Source: Mucilaginibacter gotjawali (GTDB lineage: Bacteria; Bacteroidota; Bacteroidia; Sphingobacteriales; Sphingobacteriaceae). From it: DNA of 64,000 nucleotides. Made by a program: the position numbers and the translations under genes. Positions 52,464 to 61,075 of this stretch are shown here, in pieces. The notes under the pieces were generated by a model, which was not told where the DNA came from, did no database searches, and saw only the letters and a list, made by a program, of their open reading frames with translations. The stretch covers positions 6,014,001-6,078,000 of the forward strand of contig NZ_AP017313.1 in assembly GCF_002355435.1 (NCBI RefSeq), in the 5' to 3' direction. The stretch's first letter is position 1, and every line of letters starts with the position of its first letter.

Positions 52464-52907
52464 TTACGCAGGCAGATCCTTAATTCTCTCCCACCCATAC
52501 TTCCTCATAAACTCATTCACCTCGTCCTCAAAAGACTTTTTTGCATGATGTTTTTCCTGGTTTTTGATATAGCCTTTTACTGCTTCAACTTGTGATTCAC
52601 CCACCGAAACGGCAAAATAATCGTCCTGCCAGCTAAATTTAGCAGGGGTTAAGTTGTTCTGATTTATCCAAAACGAAGATTCGCCTTTTATTAATTGGGT
52701 GATTTTGGATATAGTTTGATCTTTTCCCAAAGAAATTAAACAATGAAGATGATCGGTATAGCCATCGATCGCTTCCAGGAAGATTTCCTTTTCTTTGCAG
52801 TTTTTTATAATGTGTTTATGCACATCGTATCGGATGTTTTTGTTAAGCCAGGGCTCCCTTTTTTTTGTGGAGAAAACTAAGTGAATCCAAATTTTCACAA
52901 ATGACAT
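52464..52907 (-). CDS. REP-associated tyrosine transposase (RAYT / IS200-like Y1 family)
   Basis: A 147-aa HUH single-strand transposase. The HUH motif is His53-Leu54-His55 in YTDHLHCLISL, and the catalytic Tyr is Tyr113 in VKGYIKNQEKHH. IWIHLVFSTKKREPWL, KITQLIKGESSFWIN and FSWQDDYFAVSVGES are family blocks. It is intact. GGCTTTAGCC palindromes lie at both sides (52450, 53008), with the matching flanks GGCTTTAGCCAAAATTAC and GGCTTTAGCCAAATTAC, so it is probably the RAYT for those REPs. Confidence 0.9.
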   Translation of the reverse strand: MSFVKIWIHLVFSTKKREPWLNKNIRYDVHKHIIKNCKEKEIFLEAIDGYTDHLHCLISLGKDQTISKITQLIKGESSFWINQNNLTPAKFSWQDDYFAVSVGESQVEAVKGYIKNQEKHHAKKSFEDEVNEFMRKYGWERIKDLPA

Positions 52908-53020
52908 GGTGGTTTTCGGTTAAAGGTTTTATGACATAAATTTAATCATTTCAATAGTTTATAAAAACAAAAAGCAAGTCCAGGCAATAATGAATTAAAA
53001 AGATCCTGGCTTTAGCCAAA

Positions 53021-54667
53021 TTACCTCCACGCTTTGTATTGATTGATCAACCCATTGGTTGATGAATCATGTGAGCTTACTTCGCTGTCATCTTTTAACT
53101 CCGGCAAAATTTTACCTGCCAGCTGCTTGCCTAATTCAACGCCCCACTGATCAAAGCTGTAAATATTCCAGATGATGCCCTGTACAAATATTTTATGCTC
53201 ATACATCGCGATCAATGAGCCCAGGCTGCGCGGTGTGATTTCTTTAAGCAGGAAAGAATTGGTTGGGCGATTACCATCAAACATTTTGAACGGCGCCAGT
53301 TTTTCAATTTCTTCGTCGGTTTTGCCTGATTTTTTTAGTTCAGCAACCACTTCCTCACGGGTTTTACCATTCATTAAAGCTTCTGTTTGTGCAAAAAAGT
53401 TCGACAGCAGCATATTATGGTGCTCGCCAAGGGGGTTATGAGATATTGCCGGGGCGATAAAATCGCAGGGGATCAGTTTGGTGCCCTGGTGGATCAATTG
53501 GTAAAAAGCGTGCTGCCCGTTGGTGCCTGGCTCTCCCCAGATGATCGGGCCGGTGGAATAATCAACGGCGTTGCCGTTCCGGTCGACATGTTTGCCATTG
53601 CTTTCCATATCGCCTTGCTGAAAATAGGCGGCAAAGCGGTGCATGTACTGGTCGTAAGGTAAAATGGCATTGGTTTCAGCTTCGAAAAAATTATTATACC
53701 AAATGCCTATCAGGGCCATTATGGCCGGGATGTTTTCTTCCAGTTCAGCTGTCTTAAAATGTTCATCAATGGCGTGCGCGCCGGAGAGCAATTCAACAAA
53801 GTTTTCAAAACCGATGCTTAAGGCTATAGACAAACCGATAGCGCTCCAAAGCGAATAGCGGCCGCCCACCCAATCCCAAAATTCAAACATGTTTTTGGTG
53901 TCGATACCAAATTTTGATACACCTTCGCTGTTGGTTGATAAAGCCGCAAAGTGTTTGGCCACATCAGCCTCTTTGCCACCGCCTGCCAGGAACCAGTCGC
54001 GGGCGCTGTGGGCATTACCCATGGTTTCCTGCGTGGTAAATGTTTTTGACGCGATCAGGAATAATGTTGTTTCGGGATTTAAGCCTTTTAGTGTTTCAAC
54101 AATATGCGTCCCGTCAACATTCGATACAAAATGCATCTGGAGGTGATTTTTATAGGCTTTTAACGCTTCAGTCACCATTACTGGGCCAAGATCAGATCCG
54201 CCGATGCCAATATTTACCACATCGGTGATGGCTTTGCCGGTATAGCCCTTCCAGTTGCCCGAAATGATGTCGGCACTGAATGCCTTCATTTGGTCAAGTA
54301 CTTTATTTACATCAGGCATTACATCTTTGCCGTCAACAAAAATAGGCGTATTGCTGCGGTTGCGTAGCGCGATATGCAATACAGGGCGGCCTTCGGTGGC
54401 GTTGATTTTTTCGCCTGAAAACATCGCTTCGATTGCCTTATTTAGTGAACACTCCCTTGCTAATTGTATCAGCAGGGCTACGGTCTCTTCATCGATCCGG
54501 TTTTTTGAATAATCGAAAAGGATATCTTCGAATTTTAACGAAAACTTGCTAAAGCGTTCAGCGTCAAATTCAAACATTTCGCTGATGCTTTTTGAATTGA
54601 TATCAATATAATGGTCGGCCAGGTATTTAAAGGCCCTTGTGGTGGTAAAATCGGTGTTTGGCAACAT
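53021..54667 (-). CDS. pgi: Glucose-6-phosphate isomerase
   Basis: A 548-aa PGI interconverting glucose-6-P and fructose-6-P. Signatures: DVVNIGIGGSDLGPVMVTEAL, FVSNVDGTHIVETL, LIASKTFTTQETMGNA, FWDWVGGRYSLWSAIGLSIAL, DRNGNAVDYSTGPIIWGEPGTNGQHAFYQLIHQGTKLIPCDF and FDQWGVELGKQLA. Its stop abuts a REP palindrome. A TAnnTTTG-like -7 box is just upstream. Confidence 0.97.
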   Translation of the reverse strand: MLPNTDFTTTRAFKYLADHYIDINSKSISEMFEFDAERFSKFSLKFEDILFDYSKNRIDEETVALLIQLARECSLNKAIEAMFSGEKINATEGRPVLHIALRNRSNTPIFVDGKDVMPDVNKVLDQMKAFSADIISGNWKGYTGKAITDVVNIGIGGSDLGPVMVTEALKAYKNHLQMHFVSNVDGTHIVETLKGLNPETTLFLIASKTFTTQETMGNAHSARDWFLAGGGKEADVAKHFAALSTNSEGVSKFGIDTKNMFEFWDWVGGRYSLWSAIGLSIALSIGFENFVELLSGAHAIDEHFKTAELEENIPAIMALIGIWYNNFFEAETNAILPYDQYMHRFAAYFQQGDMESNGKHVDRNGNAVDYSTGPIIWGEPGTNGQHAFYQLIHQGTKLIPCDFIAPAISHNPLGEHHNMLLSNFFAQTEALMNGKTREEVVAELKKSGKTDEEIEKLAPFKMFDGNRPTNSFLLKEITPRSLGSLIAMYEHKIFVQGIIWNIYSFDQWGVELGKQLAGKILPELKDDSEVSSHDSSTNGLINQYKAWR

Positions 54668-54684
54668 ATTTGAGTGGTTTTCTG

Positions 54685-54692
54685 CAAAAATA
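54685..54692 (-). promoter_or_regulatory. Candidate -7 promoter box of pgi
   Basis: Reads TATTTTTG on the minus strand, matching the Bacteroidota consensus TAnnTTTG, 18 bases before the pgi start codon. A -33 element is not clear. Confidence 0.35.
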
Positions 54693-54916
54693 ACAAGTTA
54701 ATAATTAGCTGGGCATTAAATCTAAAACTATTCCTTGTTCGTGTTATTTTAACACCATTGCTATCGTGTTTGTTTTACACTATCTGAATTGTCATAATTA
54801 TAACAAATTTTGATAATTGTTTGAACAATCAAAATAATTTAAGCTTATATTTGTGTTCGTGGCAAAAAAATAATGCTTTTGTCATCAAATTGTTAATCTG
54901 CTAAACCAAAATAACC

Positions 54917-55354
54917 ATGTTTGAAAAACTTTTTTTACTTGTCAAGAATAACGCCGGGAGGGCTGTTATAGACAATCCGGAGATCCCGGAAAAGTACCAT
55001 GAAGCGGTGATCAACGAAGCTTCAAGTTCAATTATTGAGGTGTTAAAGGGCCAGATGGAGACGGGGAAGGTAAAAGACCTGGTACGTTTTTTCCAGTTTT
55101 CAGGATTTTATAATAAATCGCTGGTAGCAAGCATCGTTAATAAATTTGCCAATAAACTAAACAAATTTTACGGTTTAGCGCCGGAACCTGCGATGCATGC
55201 CGCGCAATTGCTGATACCGCCGGTGATGGAAGAAATGGTAAAACAGGCAAAAAACGAGCAAAATAAAGATTTCGGTTTATCCAACCTGTTATCAAAATTA
55301 ACAGGCGGTCAGCGCGACATGAGCGGCCTGGTAAACCAGCTGAGTATAGCTTAG
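54917..55354 (+). CDS. Conserved hypothetical protein (145 aa)
   Basis: A soluble helical protein with no signal peptide: FEKLFLLVKNNAGRAVIDNPEIPEKYHEAVINEASSSIIEVLKGQMETGK, then VASIVNKFANKLNKFYGLAP and LLIPPVMEEMVKQAKN. It loosely resembles DUF937-type helical proteins. It has its own terminator and an AT-rich upstream region with the palindrome ATTGTTTGAACAAT at about 54815. Function unknown. Confidence 0.75.
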   Translation: MFEKLFLLVKNNAGRAVIDNPEIPEKYHEAVINEASSSIIEVLKGQMETGKVKDLVRFFQFSGFYNKSLVASIVNKFANKLNKFYGLAPEPAMHAAQLLIPPVMEEMVKQAKNEQNKDFGLSNLLSKLTGGQRDMSGLVNQLSIA

Positions 55355-55380
55355 GTAAAGTTAAAAACGTTATAAATGTT

Positions 55381-55418
55381 AAAAAGGCTGTAAAGGGAGA
55401 AACTTTACAGCCTTTTTT
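55381..55418 (+). terminator. Intrinsic terminator of the 145-aa gene
   Basis: A perfect hairpin AAAAAGGCTGTAAAG / CTTTACAGCCTTTTT with a short loop, followed by T and then A bases. It lies 26 bases after the stop codon. Confidence 0.85.
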
Positions 55419-55494
55419 AATTCAGAGCGAATCAATTTGCAACATTTCAACTTTACAACATTCCAACCTTACAACAAAACAATATATTTGCCAC

Positions 55495-56587
55495 ATGACT
55501 AAAGAACAGATCCAGGATTTAAGGGAAAGAGTAACTTCCCTGAGGAGGCATCTTTGACATCGACAAGAAACTCGATGCGCTACAAAAAGAGCAGGATATA
55601 ACCATTGGGCCGGGTTTTTGGGATTATCCCAAAGAGGCCGAAAAGGTATTAGCCTCCATCAAAACAAAAAAAGTATGGACAGACGCCTACCAGAAAGTAG
55701 TTGCTGTTGTTGAAGATACAGGTGTGCTGTTTGAATTTTTCCAGGCGGGCGATGCTACCGAAGCCGAGATGGAAGAGCAATATCAACAAGCGCTAAAAGC
55801 CGTTGAAGAGCTTGAATTTAAGAACATGCTCTCGGCCGAAGAAGACCAGTTTAACGCTGTATTGCAAATAACAGCGGGCGCAGGCGGAACCGAAAGCTGC
55901 GACTGGGCCGGCATGCTGATGCGCATGTACATTATGTGGGCCGAAAAGAACGGTTACAAGGTTAGCGAACAGGATTTCCAGGAAGGTGACGTGGCAGGGG
56001 TTAAAACAGTAACGCTGCAGATAGAAGGTGATTTTGCATACGGCTACTTAAAAGGCGAAAATGGTGTTCATCGTTTGGTCCGTATTTCGCCGTTTGACTC
56101 TAACGCTAAGCGCCATACCTCATTTGCATCTGTTTATGTTTATCCCCTGGTGGATGATACGATAGAGATTGATGTAAAAGATGCCGATATTGAATTTGAA
56201 ACCTTCCGTTCAGGTGGCGCCGGCGGGCAGAATGTGAACAAAGTGGAAACTGCGGTAAGGCTCTATCACAAACCCTCAGGGATTATCATCAAGAACCAGG
56301 AATCGCGCTCACAATTGCAAAACAAGGAAAATGCTATCCGGTTGTTAAAATCGCAGTTGTATGAGGCTGAAATGCGCAAGCGTTTGGAAACAAGCAACGC
56401 TATTGAAGGCAATAAGAAAAAAATTGAATGGGGATCGCAGATCCGCAATTACGTTTTGCATCCATACAAACTGGTTAAAGATTTACGTACCGATTATGAA
56501 ACATCCAATGCCGCCGCGGTACTTGACGGAGATCTGAACGATTTTTTAAAGGCGTATTTGATGGAATTTGGCGGTGATAAGGGATAG
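55495..56587 (+). CDS. prfB: Peptide chain release factor 2, with programmed +1 frameshift
   Basis: RF2 releases peptides at UGA and UAA. The first 20 codons (MTKEQIQDLRERV...LRRHL) end at TGA (55555-55557). The site is AGGAGG-CAT-CTT-TGA-C: internal SD-like AGGAGG, then CTT TGA C, the classic RF2 autoregulatory +1 shift; translation continues at GAC (55556) as DIDKKLDALQKEQ, giving about 363 aa. The GGQ motif (RSGGAGGQNVNKVETAV) catalyses release, and SPF (VRISPFDSNAK) reads the stop codon. Confidence 0.96.
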
Positions 56588-56625
56588 TTATTGGTTGATT
56601 GAGTTGATTAAGTGAGTAGTTGATT
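56588..56625. repeat. TTGATT-word repeat arm
   Basis: A stretch of GGTTGATT, GAGTTGATT and AGTTGATTT words after prfB, the same word family as the perfect inverted repeat at 20543-20798, but with no matching second arm nearby. Confidence 0.5.
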
Positions 56626-56709
56626 TGAAGAACAATATATTAATTTGTTTGGTAGAGACGCGATGCTTCGCATCTTTTACCATGGTTGAAAGATACAATG
56701 CTATAAGTT

Positions 56710-57624
56710 ATGAAAAAAACACTCCTTATTTCAGTTTTTGTTAGTTCAATGTTATTTGCTATGGCGCAGGAAAAACCAATCCCATTATACCCCAATGGTG
56801 TGCCCAACAGCAAACCGGCACCGGCAACCTACGTTCAAAAATTGGACAGGGACTGGATGCTTATGGTTACAGCACCAACCATTACCCCCTACCTCCCTGC
56901 AAAGGGAACTGCAAACGGAACCGCTATCGTGATATTTCCGGGAGGGGGTTATGCGGGCCTTTCTATGGAAAATGAAGGCTCCAATATTGCAGCGGCTTTC
57001 AATAAGTTTGGTGTAACCGCCTTTGTGGTTACTTACCGGCTGCCGAGCGATGACATTATGGTTGATAAAACCATCGGCCCGTTGCAGGATGCACAGCAAG
57101 CCGTATTAACAGTGAGAAAAAACGCTGACCAATGGGGCATTAAAACCGATAAGATAGGGATCATCGGCTTTTCGGCCGGCGGGCATTTAGCATCAACGGA
57201 AGGTACGCATTTTAACAAACCCGTGATCGAAGATAAAAACGGCATCAGCGTTCGCCCCGACTTTATGGTGCTGTTGTACCCGGTGATCACTTTTGGGCCA
57301 ATGGCGCACGTGGGTTCAAGGGAAAACCTGATCGGTAAAACGCCCTCGCAGGATTTGATTGATCTTTACAGCAACGAAAAACAGGTAACTGCCAATACGC
57401 CGCCAACCTTTTTAGTACATGCCGAAGATGATGACCTGGTGCCGGTTGAGAATACGCTGATGTTTTACGATGCGCTTTTAAAAGCAAAGGTGAAAGCCGA
57501 AATGCACATTTTTCAGTCAGGCGGACATGGTTTTGGACTGAACAACCCAAAAACCAAAGATAAGTGGATCGACTGGTGTAAAAACTGGATGGAAACAAAT
57601 GGGTTTATTCCCCCGGCGCAATAG
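56710..57624 (+). CDS. Exported alpha/beta-hydrolase, esterase of the BD-FAE type
   Basis: A 304-aa secreted esterase (signal to about MAQ, residue 20). Oxyanion motif FPGGGYAGLS, nucleophile Ser155 in IGFSAGGHLAS, acid Asp in FLVHAEDDDLVPVENT and His in SGGHGFGL. This is the group of acetyl-xylan or feruloyl esterase-like proteins, often annotated as endo-1,4-beta-xylanase B. A possible partner for the GH10 enzyme, though far from it. Confidence 0.88.
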   Translation: MKKTLLISVFVSSMLFAMAQEKPIPLYPNGVPNSKPAPATYVQKLDRDWMLMVTAPTITPYLPAKGTANGTAIVIFPGGGYAGLSMENEGSNIAAAFNKFGVTAFVVTYRLPSDDIMVDKTIGPLQDAQQAVLTVRKNADQWGIKTDKIGIIGFSAGGHLASTEGTHFNKPVIEDKNGISVRPDFMVLLYPVITFGPMAHVGSRENLIGKTPSQDLIDLYSNEKQVTANTPPTFLVHAEDDDLVPVENTLMFYDALLKAKVKAEMHIFQSGGHGFGLNNPKTKDKWIDWCKNWMETNGFIPPAQ

Positions 57625-57656
57625 CCCTCCGGCCCCTAAACGGGGAGAATAAAATA

Positions 57657-57732
57657 ATATTGAATAATGAATGTCGAACGTTGACAGGCACTTCAAATTC
57701 TACATTCATTATTCGGTGTTCGATATTAATTT
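57657..57732. repeat. Heptad-repeat inverted repeat between convergent genes
   Basis: Left words TGAATAA, TGAATGT, CGAACGT (57661-57681) face TTCTACA, TTCATTA, TTCGGTG, TTCGATA at seven-base steps (57698-57725). The best pairing is 14 bases (57665-57678 with 57698-57711, one mismatch). Lies between convergent ends of the esterase and phosphoesterase genes. Confidence 0.75.
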
Positions 57733-57733
57733 T

Positions 57734-58636
57734 TCAGTAGTTAACATACCGTTCATCAAACGTGCCATCGGCGTAAAAATCAATTAAGCCATAGCCCGGC
57801 GCTGTTTCTCGTTTGTTGCCTTCCCACCAGGCGCCGCTTACGGCGCCGTTGCAGATATAGGTTACATTATTATAAACCACTTTGTCGCGTAAGTGGATGT
57901 GGCCGCTAAGGCATAGTTTTACATTGGGGTGTTGGTAGAATAAGCTGGTGATCTGAGCAATATCGGTATGCATATCGCCACCCAATACTTCCCACCGGTT
58001 TACCGCAGTTTGGTCGTCAACCATCAGGGTTGCGGTAAGCAGCGGGATATGCGACATGATACAAACGGGCATGTCTTGCCGGGTTGATTTTAACTCTTTC
58101 TCCAGCCAGATGAACTGTTCGTCGCCCAATTTGCCGATGTACCAGGTGTTGTCGATATCCAGGTGCACGCTGTCCAGCAGGATAAATTTCCAGCCGTTTT
58201 TGACGAAGCTATAATAAGGGGATGCCAGTTGTAACTGGTTGATGGCATATTCCTTGCCATACAGGGCCTGTCCCTTGTCGTTTTCGTTCCACCACACATC
58301 ATGGTTCCCCAAAACGTAATGTACAGGCAGGCTGCAGTCTGACTTAATGAGTGAATGCCATAATTTCCATTGATTGTTGATGGTATCCAGGTTTTCCTTG
58401 TTCATATCAAAAACAATATCGCCCCCGTTCAGGATCAGGTCGACATTGGGTTGCTGCTGCACATGATGAAGACAGCGGGCAAAACGCGCCGGGGCGTCAA
58501 ATTTGTCTTTAAGGTGCACATCGGTGAGGTGTGCTACCCGCAAAACAGGCTTTTTATCGCCCGCAAAAGTTTTAAATGGCAGCGTGGGCAAAAGCATTGC
58601 GCCGCCAAGGGTTTTGAGAAGGGAACGTCTTTCCAT
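57734..58636 (-). CDS. Exported metallophosphoesterase (calcineurin-like)
   Basis: A 300-aa phosphoesterase. The N-terminus MERRSLLKTLGGAMLLP has a twin-arginine-like signal. Metal motifs: HLTDVHLKD, NGGDIVFDMN, LGNHDVWW, and the late SGHIHLRD, with GAVSGAWWEG and RETAPGYGLIDFYADG at the C-terminus. The substrate is unknown. Confidence 0.9.
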   Translation of the reverse strand: MERRSLLKTLGGAMLLPTLPFKTFAGDKKPVLRVAHLTDVHLKDKFDAPARFARCLHHVQQQPNVDLILNGGDIVFDMNKENLDTINNQWKLWHSLIKSDCSLPVHYVLGNHDVWWNENDKGQALYGKEYAINQLQLASPYYSFVKNGWKFILLDSVHLDIDNTWYIGKLGDEQFIWLEKELKSTRQDMPVCIMSHIPLLTATLMVDDQTAVNRWEVLGGDMHTDIAQITSLFYQHPNVKLCLSGHIHLRDKVVYNNVTYICNGAVSGAWWEGNKRETAPGYGLIDFYADGTFDERYVNY

Positions 58637-58646
58637 TTTTTTTAAA

Positions 58647-58740
58647 CGTCAGGAAGCAAGAGCCAGGATAAAAAAGAAACGGCAAGGGGCTTTCAGTCCT
58701 GGCTCCCGGTTCTTGTCTCTTTGTTCTTAACGCCGCAAGT
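58647..58740. repeat. Heptad-repeat inverted repeat
   Basis: Left words TCAGGAA, GCAAGAG, CCAGGAT (about 58648-58668) face TCCTGGC, TCCCGGT, TCTTGTC, TCTTTGT, TCTTAAC at seven-base steps (about 58697-58731). Lies between two genes on the minus strand. Confidence 0.7.
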
Positions 58741-58754
58741 TACACAACCAATGT

Positions 58755-59399
58755 TTACTCAAAATTAAATATACCATTTTGAATAGCATAAAGTACGAGT
58801 CCTGACCTGGATTTTAAATTCAGTTTCAGGAAAAGCGCCTCGCGATAGTTATCCACCGTGCGGGGGCTTACAAACATCTGGTCGGCTATTTCTTTATAGG
58901 TAAGTTCGGAGCAGCAGAGTTTTAAAAATTCCAGCTCTTTTTTGGTGAGGTCGGGTATTTCCTCTTTATCCGAAACAGACCGCAAAAGCTTGCCGGAAAC
59001 CATTTCATTGATATAGCTGCCTTTTTCGTGGATCGCTTTAATGGCTTCCAGCAATTCGCGCGGCCGCGATTCTTTTAACACATAGCCCCCGGCCCCGCAT
59101 TTGATCATCCGGATTACCGCCTTGTCATCCTCGAACATGCTTAAGGCCAGCACTTTTACCCTGGGGTGTTTCTGCTTCAGCCATTTGGTGGTATCATAAC
59201 CATCCATTACCGGCATATTAATATCCATTAATATTACGTCTGGTAATGGATATTTGTTAAGCGCTTGCTGGAACTGCTCGCCGTTTTCCGCATCAAAAAG
59301 CACGTTAAGCTCCGGAAATTCTGCCATGAGTGCCGCAACACCATTCCTGAATAAGGTATGGTCATCAACAATGGCAATGTTTATTTTCTCTTTTTCCAT
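58755..59399 (-). CDS. NarL/LuxR-family response regulator
   Basis: A 214-aa response regulator. The receiver has IVDDHTLFRNGVAALM, phosphoacceptor Asp59 in VILMDINMPVMDGYDT and VLALSMFEDDKAVIRM; the C-terminal LuxR helix-turn-helix is LTKKELEFLKLCCSELTYKEIADQMFVSPRTVDNYREALFLKLNLKSRSGLVLYA. The partner histidine kinase gene lies upstream on the same strand, about 100 bases away. Confidence 0.95.
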   Translation of the reverse strand: MEKEKINIAIVDDHTLFRNGVAALMAEFPELNVLFDAENGEQFQQALNKYPLPDVILMDINMPVMDGYDTTKWLKQKHPRVKVLALSMFEDDKAVIRMIKCGAGGYVLKESRPRELLEAIKAIHEKGSYINEMVSGKLLRSVSDKEEIPDLTKKELEFLKLCCSELTYKEIADQMFVSPRTVDNYREALFLKLNLKSRSGLVLYAIQNGIFNFE

Positions 59400-59499
59400 T
59401 TGCTAAAGATATTTTTTGCCTCTCCTAAATACTCTCCAAAGAAGAGGACTTTGATTCCGCCTTTTTTAAGCACTCCCTGGCGTGGGCAGGGTGGGGTGT

Positions 59500-60264
59500 T
59501 TAAGGATAAGGAATTGAAACAGTTACCCGCGAACCTTCGCCCGGGTTTGAAGTAATAACGGCCTCGCCCCCGATGATCGCCGCCCTTTTGCGGATGTTTT
59601 GCAGGCCTATACCGGCTTTTCCGGCCGGCAAACTATCCGTATTAAACCCGACACCGTTGTCGATCATGGATAAATTTAATTTCCCGTCGAAGTGATCAAG
59701 CGCGATGGATATTTGTGTTGCCGCCGCATGTTTAATGATATTGTTAAAGATCTCCTGCACAATCCGGAAAATGATCAGGTCCTTATCCGGGTTGCCGGCG
59801 GCGGGCAGCTCTTCGCCCGGCACGTAAACGATTTCGTACCGGCCCGAACGCTCCATCCAGCTAACCTCCTGCCTGATGGCCTCCGGCAAGCCAAGGGCCA
59901 CCAGCTGGTCGCCCTGCAGCAGGTGGCCCAGCAGCCGCATTTCTTTGATGGAGCGCAGCGTCAGGTCGATGGAATCATTGATCTTTTGCCGGGCCTTTGC
60001 TTCATTATCCAGCTCAATGGAATTGAGGGTTAATGAAGTAAGGCTAAGCAGCTGGCCGATGTTATCATGCAGGTCGGCGCCGATGGTTTGCATAGTTTGC
60101 TCCTGCACTTCGAGCTGGGTTTGGATTAAGGTGTTTTGAAAAGCGGAGATTTCCATCTGGTGAATTTTTTTTCGAGTATGATATAATATTGCTGTTATTA
60201 TAATGACAGTGACAAGCAATAAAAAAAACACGCTGATTAGAATAACTACCTGAAAAACTTCCAT
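59500..60264 (-). CDS. Sensor histidine kinase (HisKA_3/NarX-like, one TM)
   Basis: A 254-aa kinase: one transmembrane helix (about 6-27), coiled coil, HisKA_3 phospho-acceptor His66 in IGADLHDNIGQLLS, and HATPase N box IVQEIFNNIIKHAAA, G box IDNGVGFN and GIGLQNIRKRAAIIGG. The peptide SLPAGKAG just before the last box looks like a short palindromic-repeat insert. It has no periplasmic sensor, so the overlapping membrane protein may supply sensing. Confidence 0.93.
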   Translation of the reverse strand: MEVFQVVILISVFFLLLVTVIIITAILYHTRKKIHQMEISAFQNTLIQTQLEVQEQTMQTIGADLHDNIGQLLSLTSLTLNSIELDNEAKARQKINDSIDLTLRSIKEMRLLGHLLQGDQLVALGLPEAIRQEVSWMERSGRYEIVYVPGEELPAAGNPDKDLIIFRIVQEIFNNIIKHAAATQISIALDHFDGKLNLSMIDNGVGFNTDSLPAGKAGIGLQNIRKRAAIIGGEAVITSNPGEGSRVTVSIPYP

Positions 60265-60893
60265 TTCGGTATTGAATTTATCAGACCTAAAATAATGCTT
60301 ATGTAGAAAAAAATATTTAATGGCCGTGTTATTAAACTAAACAATTTCATTGTTTCGTCGAAATCAAGGTTGAATAAGTAGGGGTATAAACCCAAGAACA
60401 CGAAAACACCACCAAAAAAAACCATAATACCCACCGAAATCCAGAAGTCTGGATGTGCGTATATCGGATCAATTATGTCTGCGTCTATATAAAACAGTAA
60501 ATGAGTATAGAAAACGAATAATAAAAGGCCTTCAACGTCGATATTTATTGCTGGCATTGATTTAAAGTGGTATGTGAAATAGGAAATCGATAAACTAAAA
60601 AAAATAAAAAAAGGTATAGAATACTTTATTATTAATCTGAAATTGTTTTGTGCGCAACTTTTTAGATAATATAAACAGAAGAGAGAATATTCTATTGGAT
60701 TAAACAAGTGATATGTCCAACCAAAGTCTATGTGATAATGAACAGCTATGGTTGAAAACACCTCTACTAACAAAGTAGCAGATAAAACCAGTAGAATGTA
60801 TAATGACTTTTTACAGCCGCTTCTAAAAGATCTAAACGCCAAGAAAAGTCCGCAACAAATTAAACTTAAATATACAGCGTTATAGAGACTCAC
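60246..60893 (-). CDS. Hypothetical multi-pass membrane protein (215 aa)
   Basis: Six to seven predicted helices (for example AVYLSLICCGLFLAF, LYILLVLSATLLVEVFS, YSIPFFIFFSLSISYF, LLLFVFYTHLLFYI, FWISVGIMVFFGGVFVFLGLY, LNIFFYISIILGLI). It overlaps the kinase gene by 19 bases, so it is co-translated and likely the membrane sensor of this two-component system. I know of similar Bacteroidota genes beside HisKA_3 kinases, but no ligand. Confidence 0.8.
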   Translation of the reverse strand: MSLYNAVYLSLICCGLFLAFRSFRSGCKKSLYILLVLSATLLVEVFSTIAVHYHIDFGWTYHLFNPIEYSLFCLYYLKSCAQNNFRLIIKYSIPFFIFFSLSISYFTYHFKSMPAINIDVEGLLLFVFYTHLLFYIDADIIDPIYAHPDFWISVGIMVFFGGVFVFLGLYPYLFNLDFDETMKLFSLITRPLNIFFYISIILGLINSIPKWKFFR

Positions 60894-60997
60894 AATTTGC
60901 GCGGGCTTAGATTAAGAATAATAGCGTTAATGGTCTTAAGCTCAATCAAATATACGAAGTATCTTTTGTTTGTTAGCCTAAGACCATTTTTCAACTT

Positions 60998-61075
60998 TTA
61001 TTTTTCTTTTTCGATCGCCTTTTTCAATAAATAGTAATGTTCATCTAAAGGGCGTTTTGAATCAAAATTTAGCAT
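60998..61075 (-). CDS. Possible 25-aa peptide gene
   Basis: The frame starts ATG overlapping the stop of the 198-aa gene by one base (TAATG), a coupling arrangement, and encodes MLNFDSKRPLDEHYYLLKKA...EKEK, then stops. Strongly basic/charged C-terminus. It may be a real small coupled peptide or a chance frame. Confidence 0.3.
   Translation of the reverse strand: MLNFDSKRPLDEHYYLLKKAIEKEK

Noticed and set aside
59590..59640. SLPAGKAG peptide in the histidine kinase as a functional insertion
   Set aside because: It looks like a short palindromic-repeat insert of the kind often read through in Bacteroidota proteins; no evidence for function.
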